From assembly GCA_009926245.1 (NCBI GenBank), contig RFPG01000010.1:1-13763 (forward strand): 13,763 nt of DNA, given 5' to 3'. The position numbers and the translations under genes are program-made. This document shows, in pieces, positions 8,595 through 13,763 of this stretch. The notes beneath the pieces were generated by a model that did no database searches, was not told where the DNA came from, and saw nothing but the letters and a program-made list of their open reading frames with translations. Source of the DNA: Sphingobacteriia bacterium (GTDB lineage Bacteria > Bacteroidota > Bacteroidia > UBA7662). Positions within the stretch are counted from its first letter, which is position 1. Each line of letters starts with the position of its first letter.

Positions 8595-8604
8595 TGTAAA
8601 TTTG
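8571..8604 (+). promoter_or_regulatory. Possible internal Bacteroidota promoter before the SPOR gene
   Basis: TAAATTTG at 8597-8604 is an exact match to the Bacteroidota -7 word TAnnTTTG, and TTG at 8571-8573 lies 23 nt upstream, at the long end of the usual spacing. It falls across the stop of the barrel gene (8592-8594) and ends 3 nt before ATG 8608. If used, the transcript would be leaderless or nearly so. It is also possible that the AT-rich word only serves to keep the start codon unstructured. Confidence 0.35.
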
Positions 8605-8607
8605 AGC

Positions 8608-9510
8608 ATGCCCCTCCCGCTGCCCTTGGATCAAGAACGTTTGCGATGCATTCGCAGCTCTGCCAACCTTGTTGGCTTTGGCCAAGTCGTTTACACCGTG
8701 GAAGGCGCTCGCTGGCAGGCCTCCGAATCCCGTCTGCGGCCACCCCGCTATCACTGGCTTTTTGTACCCCAGGAAGTTCCTTCGACGGTTTCCTCAGAAG
8801 ACCTGCAATTGACTGAACCCCTTCGTTCGGCCCTTGAATTGGTCGTTCGCCAAGGAGGGTCTGTTCATGTCGAAGGTTGGGGACTCCTACGCAAGGTGGA
8901 TCAGGGGGTGGAATTGATGGCCGACCCCGGCCCATTGTCCGATGATCATCCGCATTACGGCTGGCTTCCCATGCCTTGGACCCACCGCTTGGTCTCCTCG
9001 GTCCGGTCTTCAACCCCTGCTCATTCCCGGTCGACCCGTACGGTCTGGGTCTATGCTTTCGCATGGTTGGCCCTGGTGGGATTGAGTCGAATTGCTTTGG
9101 TGGTTGATGGGACGGAACCATCCAACGGACAGCGTCTGGCCTGGGCCGGTTACCTCAACGATGGTTCTTTGAACGTTCCCTTCACCCGTTCCACCGATCC
9201 CTTTGATCCTTGTTTGCGGCAAGCAACGCTGATGTCACCGATTGAAAAGCCAGGCGTGGCCTTGTATCCCACCTCTTGGCCGGTGCACCGGGTGGTGGTG
9301 GGGCTTTATTCCCAAAAGCCCTTGGCAGAGGCCAAGTTGACCGAGCTCCGTGGACTCGGTTATTCCGTTCGTTTAACCCCTCGATGGGCCCATGGTCGTT
9401 GGTTAACGGCCGTTTGCTTGGAATACCGCGGCCTGTATATCCAAGATTTCCTACAGGAAGTCCGCTCGAACGTGGTATCCGAGGCCTGGATTTGGCCCGA
9501 AGCGGTTTAA
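8608..9510 (+). CDS. Membrane-anchored SPOR-domain protein with divergent N-terminal HU-like (CCDC81-type) region
   Basis: The 300-aa product starts at ATG 8608, 13 nt after the barrel gene's stop. An in-frame ATG at 8404 would overlap the barrel gene by 190 nt and add residues without family character. Residues about 10-104 resemble the paired HU-like domains of Bacteroidota SPOR proteins; the clearest part is ALELVVRQGGSVHVEGWGLL, which fits the pattern of a basic/hydrophobic strand leading into a G-x-G turn. One transmembrane helix follows at about 145-166 (TVWVYAFAWLALVGLSRIAL). Residues about 226-292 form a SPOR-like domain: HRVVVGLYSQKPLAEAK, then LRGLGYSVRLTPR. SPOR domains bind peptidoglycan stripped of stem peptides, as found at division sites, so the C-terminus should be periplasmic and the HU-like part cytoplasmic. 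The HU-like region is divergent and I cannot say whether it binds DNA. It lies 6 nt before the BatA-like gene. Confidence 0.65.
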   Translation: MPLPLPLDQERLRCIRSSANLVGFGQVVYTVEGARWQASESRLRPPRYHWLFVPQEVPSTVSSEDLQLTEPLRSALELVVRQGGSVHVEGWGLLRKVDQGVELMADPGPLSDDHPHYGWLPMPWTHRLVSSVRSSTPAHSRSTRTVWVYAFAWLALVGLSRIALVVDGTEPSNGQRLAWAGYLNDGSLNVPFTRSTDPFDPCLRQATLMSPIEKPGVALYPTSWPVHRVVVGLYSQKPLAEAKLTELRGLGYSVRLTPRWAHGRWLTAVCLEYRGLYIQDFLQEVRSNVVSEAWIWPEAV

Positions 9511-9516
9511 TCGCCC

Positions 9517-11571
9517 ATGGTACTGGGTCAACCGTCGGCATTGTGGGGGCTGACCCTTTGTCTTGTCCCCCTGTACATCCATTTTTTTGGCTTCCGTTTG
9601 CGTCAAAAGGCCTGGTTTACCCGGCTAGATTGGCTATTGCAGCAACAAATCCCGGTCCGCCGACGGGAAAGGCTGTGGAAGATCTTGTTGCTCATCCTTC
9701 GTTTGTTGGCGATTTTGGCCATGGTGCTCGCATTTGCCGAACCCCGTTGGGGTGATACTGCCGGTTCATCCGGTTCTGGTCCAAGGCACTTAATTTATTT
9801 GGACAACAGTCCCAGCATGCAGATGGAAGGCGATGAAGGGTTGCTTCTCGAATTGGCCAAACAATCCATTCGCAACTTGCTTGAAAAAAGTCCCAAGGAC
9901 GCCCAATTTGCATTGATCACCAACGAACGGGCCCCTTTGCCCAGCGGTTGGCTGCCGGCCCATCGAATGGCTGAATGGTTGGACAGGGTTCAAGTGGTGG
10001 AACAACGACGGAGCGCAAGCGCGGTGCGGGATCAATTCCTTCGTCGAATCGAGCAAGAGGGTACTGCCGGTATGAGCCAAATCCAAACCTGGATTTTTTC
10101 GGACTTTCAAAAAAATCAAATGTCTTTTCCGGAACCGGCCTCTGGTTTCAAGGTGCATTTGAGACCAGTGCTCCATCGGTCTTTTTTTAATGCGGTGATT
10201 GATTCGGCCTGGCTGATCGAATCCACGGTTCGACCAGGCATGCGGAATCGTTTGGTATTCCGCACCCGCTTTTTTGGCGAATGGCCCAGCGGTTTGCTTT
10301 TGCAGGCCGAGCTTCGTTGGTTGAATCAACGCAAAAGCCTGATGAGCCTGCGCGATGAAGGCAGGGCCTTGCGATTGGATACCTTTGATTTTGTCCCGGG
10401 ACCAGCGGAGGCCGGTCTGGTAACCTTGAGCTTGAACGATCCAGGTTACCCATTGGATAACACTTTTTTTGTTAGTCTGCCCATGCATCGGACCATTCGG
10501 GTTCTTCACCTCGTGAATGGGAAGCCGAACCCCTTTGTGCAATCGGTTTGGGCAACGGATACGTTGGTGCGATCGGAGGTATTCAATGTTATGAACAAGC
10601 CGGTTCCGAACCTGGATTCGGTGGATTTGCTGGTTGTGGAGGCATGGCCCGAGGAGGGTCAGTCCCTAGCCTTGGCCCAAATCAAGGAATGGGTGGGCAA
10701 AGGTGGAACGGTGGTTTTGCTCCCTGCTTCGGTTGCAGGAAAAATGGGGCCATTGCCTTCTCGAAATTGGGAAATGCCCGTCACGGAATCCTCGGTGATC
10801 AAGGGCTCGTTCCGGGTTCAAGGCGTCGAAGCATCGGCTGATTTCCTGGGTCAGGCCCTGACCCGAAGACCCCGGCCCGAAACCCTGCCAATCGTCCGCG
10901 GGTACCGGGTCGAAAAACCTCAAGCAGGCGATCGGGTCTTGATGGCCCTGAACAACGGCGATCCTCTGTTGTTGCAGGTGAACGAAGGGGAGGGGATCCA
11001 GTACCGATTTAGCATCCCGCTGACCGATGAGTGGTCTGATTTGGTTCGACACGATCTCTTTGTTCCGATCTGGTATCGCTTGGCGATGGCCTCGCTCAAG
11101 GCTCCTTCCTATACCGGGACCTTGGGCGGAGACCGGGAATGGGTCCTGCCTCTACCCGCCTCTTGGGGCGACCCGGGAGAATGGAAATGGAGGGCGTTGG
11201 ATTCAAGCGGTTCGGAGCAAGGTACCTGGCGACCCTTGGTCCGGGTTGTCAACGGACGCTGCCTGCTACGGCCTTCAATGGAGCAGGCCAGGCCAGGCTT
11301 TTATCGATTGGATCCAGGTTCTGTTGAACCGGCAGGTCCTTGCTTTGCCCTTAACCGTGAACCTTTAGAATCCGACCTGCGGGGGATGAGCGAGGACGAG
11401 TTGCAGCGATTCTACCCCGATGCCTACCGGCGGACGGATGCCTTGGGAAAAGCTTGGAATTCCTGGAATGGACCCTTCGCAGCAGAGTCTTCCTTGACCC
11501 GGTGGTTAATCGGGGCTTGCTTGGTATTTTTGGGCTTAGAAGCAGCGCTGCTTGCGTGGCGCAAAGCATGA
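9517..11571 (+). CDS. BatA-like inner-membrane protein with von Willebrand A domain and GATase-like domain
   Basis: The 684-aa product has the layout of Bacteroidota BatA-type proteins. An N-terminal helix is at about 9-27 (LWGLTLCLVPLYIHFFGF), followed by the RRRERLWKILLLI turn into a second helix at about 55-75 ending LAFAEP, which is the aerotolerance-regulator N-terminal domain. A VWA domain starts at about 90. Its metal-site motif DxSxS is present as D96-N-S98-P-S100, and IFSDFQ with D196 matches a later conserved aspartate. A segment at about 368-395 (VDLLVVEAWPEEGQ, GKGGTVVLLPAS) resembles a class I glutamine-amidotransferase-like fold without an evident catalytic cysteine. A C-terminal helix (LIGACLVFLGLEAALLAW) anchors the end, so the bulk is probably periplasmic. 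The start ATG lies 6 nt after the SPOR gene and the stop overlaps the next start (ATGA). The name 'aerotolerance' is historical; the actual role is unproven. The family call is firm. Confidence 0.88.
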   Translation: MVLGQPSALWGLTLCLVPLYIHFFGFRLRQKAWFTRLDWLLQQQIPVRRRERLWKILLLILRLLAILAMVLAFAEPRWGDTAGSSGSGPRHLIYLDNSPSMQMEGDEGLLLELAKQSIRNLLEKSPKDAQFALITNERAPLPSGWLPAHRMAEWLDRVQVVEQRRSASAVRDQFLRRIEQEGTAGMSQIQTWIFSDFQKNQMSFPEPASGFKVHLRPVLHRSFFNAVIDSAWLIESTVRPGMRNRLVFRTRFFGEWPSGLLLQAELRWLNQRKSLMSLRDEGRALRLDTFDFVPGPAEAGLVTLSLNDPGYPLDNTFFVSLPMHRTIRVLHLVNGKPNPFVQSVWATDTLVRSEVFNVMNKPVPNLDSVDLLVVEAWPEEGQSLALAQIKEWVGKGGTVVLLPASVAGKMGPLPSRNWEMPVTESSVIKGSFRVQGVEASADFLGQALTRRPRPETLPIVRGYRVEKPQAGDRVLMALNNGDPLLLQVNEGEGIQYRFSIPLTDEWSDLVRHDLFVPIWYRLAMASLKAPSYTGTLGGDREWVLPLPASWGDPGEWKWRALDSSGSEQGTWRPLVRVVNGRCLLRPSMEQARPGFYRLDPGSVEPAGPCFALNREPLESDLRGMSEDELQRFYPDAYRRTDALGKAWNSWNGPFAAESSLTRWLIGACLVFLGLEAALLAWRKA

Positions 11572-12902
11572 AAATTCTCCTCCAACAAGCCCGTTACCAC
11601 GGCCCTCTGCCTGCTCACCTGCGGTCCAAAGCACCGAAGGGAGAGCGAGCTGATTTTTTGATTGAAGAAGGGGTTCTCACCAAGGTGGGTTCCGGCCTCA
11701 AAGCTCCCGGCGCCTTGGTGATCCAATCCAAGGACTTGCATTTGTCCCGAGGCTTGACGGATCTCTACGCTGATTTTGGTACCCCCGGTTATGAAAACCG
11801 TGAAACCTTGGAAAGTGGAAGCCTGGCGGCCTTGGCCGGAGGTTTTACCCGGGTTTTGTTGCAGCCCGACACCCGACCTGTCCTCCAAAGCGGAGGGGAG
11901 GTGACCGCCTTGCGCCTTCAGGCCCAGGGGCTACCCGTTGAGGTTCGCATTGCAGCGGCTTTAACCGAGGGCTTGTCCGGGGAAGCCTGCAGCGATATGT
12001 TGGATTTGAAACACCACGGTGCTGCCGCCTTTTCGAACGCCAACAAGGCGATTCCCGATGCCGGGACCATGCTTCGACTGTTGCAATACGGGGGAATGAC
12101 CGGATTGCCGTTAATGGTTGTGCCCTGCGAATCTTCGTTGGGCCGAGGAGCCCAGGTTCACGAGAGCATGCATTCGGTCCAATGGGGCTTGACGGGATGG
12201 CCGGTGGTGGCCGAGACCATGGCCATCGATCGAGACCTGGCACTGATGGGTTATCTCAATGGCCCCGCCCACCTTCATTTTTCCAAAATTTCCAGTGCTG
12301 AATCCGTGGATAGGGTTCGTCAGGCCTTGGCCCGAGGGATTCGACTAAGTTGCGGTGTGGCGGCCCATCACTTGGTTTCCACCCAGGAGGATATCGAAGG
12401 ATTCCGGACGGATTTCAAAGTGTACCCCCCCTTGCGCAGTTTCGCCGATCGCGCAGCCCTGGTGGAGGGCGTTTTGGATGGAACCATTTCTGTCATTTGT
12501 TCGGACCATCAACCCGGTGATAGCGAATCCAAGGACGTGGAGTTTCCGGCAGCTGCCTTTGGACAGGCCGGGATCCAACATGCCTTTTTGGCTGCATTGG
12601 AAGCCGGTTCCTTGTTGGATGCCCGTCGTCGAACGCGTTGGGTATCCCGCGTTGTCCATGCATTGACCGAAGGCCCTGAACGAATTTTGGGAATCCATGA
12701 GCAGGTGTTGGACTCCATGGAAAAGGGTCAGCCCAACGGGTGGGTGGTTTTTGACCCCGGCTACACATCGGGAGCGGCTGCTTCCAAGGCAGCCCCGCGC
12801 TACAGCCAGGGGGTGGCCCAAGCCTACCATAATACTCCCTTTAAGGGAACTTTGCTGGCGGTGGTCGGCCCTGGGCGAACCATGGTCGCCTCCGAACTTT
12901 AA
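11568..12902 (+). CDS. Dihydroorotase-family protein, probably catalytically inactive (pseudo-dihydroorotase)
   Basis: The 444-aa product starts at ATG 11568 in an ATGA overlap with the BatA-like stop; an in-frame ATG at 11454 would overlap that gene by 118 nt. The whole length aligns by eye with class I dihydroorotases: entry segment DLYADFGTPGYENRETLESG, GGFTRVLLQPDTRPV, GAAAFSNANK, GLTGWPVVAETMAIDRDLAL, VAAHHL, YPPLR, and GTISVICSDHQPGD. The metal ligands are almost all gone. The HxH pair is Y67 and D69, the FSDDG aspartate is N157, the histidine of the HCE-like motif is P186, and the histidine of the HICHVS-like motif is K240. Only the late aspartate D313, with H314, remains, and the usual PNT asparagine is D102. 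Such a protein should not hydrolyse dihydroorotate. No pyrB or other pyrimidine gene is nearby; the neighbours are envelope genes. Similar His-poor homologues next to a BatA-like gene occur in other Bacteroidota, as far as I recall. A structural or regulatory role is inference. Confidence 0.85.
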   Translation: MKILLQQARYHGPLPAHLRSKAPKGERADFLIEEGVLTKVGSGLKAPGALVIQSKDLHLSRGLTDLYADFGTPGYENRETLESGSLAALAGGFTRVLLQPDTRPVLQSGGEVTALRLQAQGLPVEVRIAAALTEGLSGEACSDMLDLKHHGAAAFSNANKAIPDAGTMLRLLQYGGMTGLPLMVVPCESSLGRGAQVHESMHSVQWGLTGWPVVAETMAIDRDLALMGYLNGPAHLHFSKISSAESVDRVRQALARGIRLSCGVAAHHLVSTQEDIEGFRTDFKVYPPLRSFADRAALVEGVLDGTISVICSDHQPGDSESKDVEFPAAAFGQAGIQHAFLAALEAGSLLDARRRTRWVSRVVHALTEGPERILGIHEQVLDSMEKGQPNGWVVFDPGYTSGAAASKAAPRYSQGVAQAYHNTPFKGTLLAVVGPGRTMVASEL

Positions 12903-12911
12903 TCGAAACCA

Positions 12912-13763
12912 ATGAAATCAACTACGACCGTCGAAGCGGCTCTTCGAGGATTGGTTCTGGGTTGCTGGCTATGCCATCAACACCAAGAGGGTCTCCCTGT
13001 TGATGGGCTCACCAGCCTCCAGCCAGATTCGGAATGGAAGGAGCGCTTGCAGCAAATACGGGGCTTGGTTCTGCCGAAGGACTCTGGTCTGCCCAGGGCC
13101 GTTGAGAATCTTGCCCAAATCCAGGCTTACCTGAACGATGCCAAGGCCTCCTCCTGGTTGGTAGGATCGGCCGGTGCCTTTTTGGTGGATCTCTTTATTT
13201 TGTCGCTTTTGACGGACGAAGGTGCGGAACAAAGTTGGGACGACTCGGCTTGGGATCAATTCGAAAACGCATGTGCTGGCTTGGGCACGGATCTTTTGCA
13301 TCTGCTTCATTATGTTGACGAATGCAGGGAGGAGGGCGTTGCGCCGGGAATGGATGATTTTGTAGACTCCTTCGTGGTGAGTCCAGAATTGGAGGACCAA
13401 GAACACCTGATGGCCTACGAGGAAGTTCTCGCCTCCAGAGATCTGGTGCATGAGCCATGGTCGGAAATGTTGGCAGAATGCAGAGCCATGGCCCCCGAAT
13501 CGGCGATAGAACCCGTTTTTACCGGACTTTTTGTTTTTTTACGGCAGGATTCCACCGACCAGGCGTGGTTGCGGGAGGTTTGGGGTTCCACGGAGGATCT
13601 CTCCGACTTTATGCCCCTATTGACATGCGCCCAGGCCTATACCACGAGCGCATCGATCCCCCAACACGGGCTCCTTTTTAGCGCAGGTTCTGGTTTGGTT
13701 GCGGCGGCCTCCTTCGGGTTGGTCGTGTGGCTGCTGGGTACCTTGAGTCCTGTTTTTTGGAAC
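12912..13763 (+). CDS. Hypothetical protein, 3' truncated by window edge
   Basis: An open frame runs from ATG 12912 to the last base of the window without a stop, giving at least 284 codons. I do not recognise the family. It lies in the same frame as the dihydroorotase homologue, separated from that stop by only three codons, so it is probably in the same operon. Base use (frequent GCC, TTG, GAT) matches the neighbours. The visible product is acidic and rich in Leu, Trp and Glu/Asp, with mostly helical stretches such as LLHLLHYVDECREE and a short DLFILSLL hydrophobic run (about 93-100). Residues about 257-277 (SAGSGLVAAASFGLVVWLLG) form a likely transmembrane helix, preceded by some 250 soluble residues; no clear N-terminal signal peptide is seen. 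The topology suggests a cytoplasmic N-terminal domain anchored to the membrane, with unseen sequence beyond. There is no strong Shine-Dalgarno site before the ATG, as is usual in this phylum. Confidence 0.7.
   Translation, partial: MKSTTTVEAALRGLVLGCWLCHQHQEGLPVDGLTSLQPDSEWKERLQQIRGLVLPKDSGLPRAVENLAQIQAYLNDAKASSWLVGSAGAFLVDLFILSLLTDEGAEQSWDDSAWDQFENACAGLGTDLLHLLHYVDECREEGVAPGMDDFVDSFVVSPELEDQEHLMAYEEVLASRDLVHEPWSEMLAECRAMAPESAIEPVFTGLFVFLRQDSTDQAWLREVWGSTEDLSDFMPLLTCAQAYTTSASIPQHGLLFSAGSGLVAAASFGLVVWLLGTLSPVFWN

Noticed and set aside
8404..8607. Upstream start extending the SPOR protein by 68 residues
   Set aside because: The extension overlaps the barrel gene by 190 nt and encodes Trp/Ser/Gly-rich residues that look like another frame of it; ATG 8608 directly follows the previous stop.
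8393..9121. Open frame of 242 codons on the minus strand
   Set aside because: It is antisense to the end of the barrel gene and the SPOR gene; its Pro/Arg/Ser-rich composition is typical of a shadow frame.

Overview
The window comes from a Bacteroidota genome. The evidence is a TonB-dependent receptor with a carboxypeptidase-regulatory-like N-terminal domain, a BatA/VWA membrane protein, a HU-like/SPOR fusion protein, a Na+-NQR subunit, and AT-rich TAnnTTTG-like promoter words instead of strong Shine-Dalgarno sites. Flavobacteriales or a neighbouring order is my inference from remembered gene order; the base composition looks GC-richer than typical flavobacteria. Every supported gene lies on the + strand and coding density is very high. 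The longest gap, between nqrF and sucC, is 42 nt. I see no RNA gene, mobile element, CRISPR array or integrase.

Layout. (1) Positions 1-398 hold the 3' end of nqrF and 441-1634 a complete sucC, both central energy metabolism. (2) Positions 1672-3901 hold a TonB-dependent receptor gene whose 5' end looks damaged. A good signal peptide is encoded in one frame at 1672-1740. The rest of the receptor is in another frame and begins in the middle of its first domain, with about 25-30 expected residues missing. (3) Positions 3901-12902 form a tight run of cell-envelope genes: a 1019-aa TPR protein with a signal peptide, a 548-aa beta-barrel-type outer membrane protein, a 300-aa protein with a HU-like region, a transmembrane segment and a SPOR-like domain, a 684-aa BatA-like VWA protein, and a 444-aa dihydroorotase homologue. 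Their ends overlap or nearly touch. (4) From 12912 to the window edge runs an unrecognised gene that is open at its 3' end.

How they may work together. The TPR protein and barrel protein are probably an exported periplasmic/outer-membrane pair. The SPOR protein would link the inner membrane to peptidoglycan, and the BatA-like protein is an inner-membrane VWA scaffold. The dihydroorotase homologue has lost nearly all its metal-binding residues and so probably does not make pyrimidines. The envelope-gene cluster is the most interesting part of the window; its joint function is inference, not something the sequence proves. The two most checkable oddities are the broken receptor 5' end and the pseudo-dihydroorotase.
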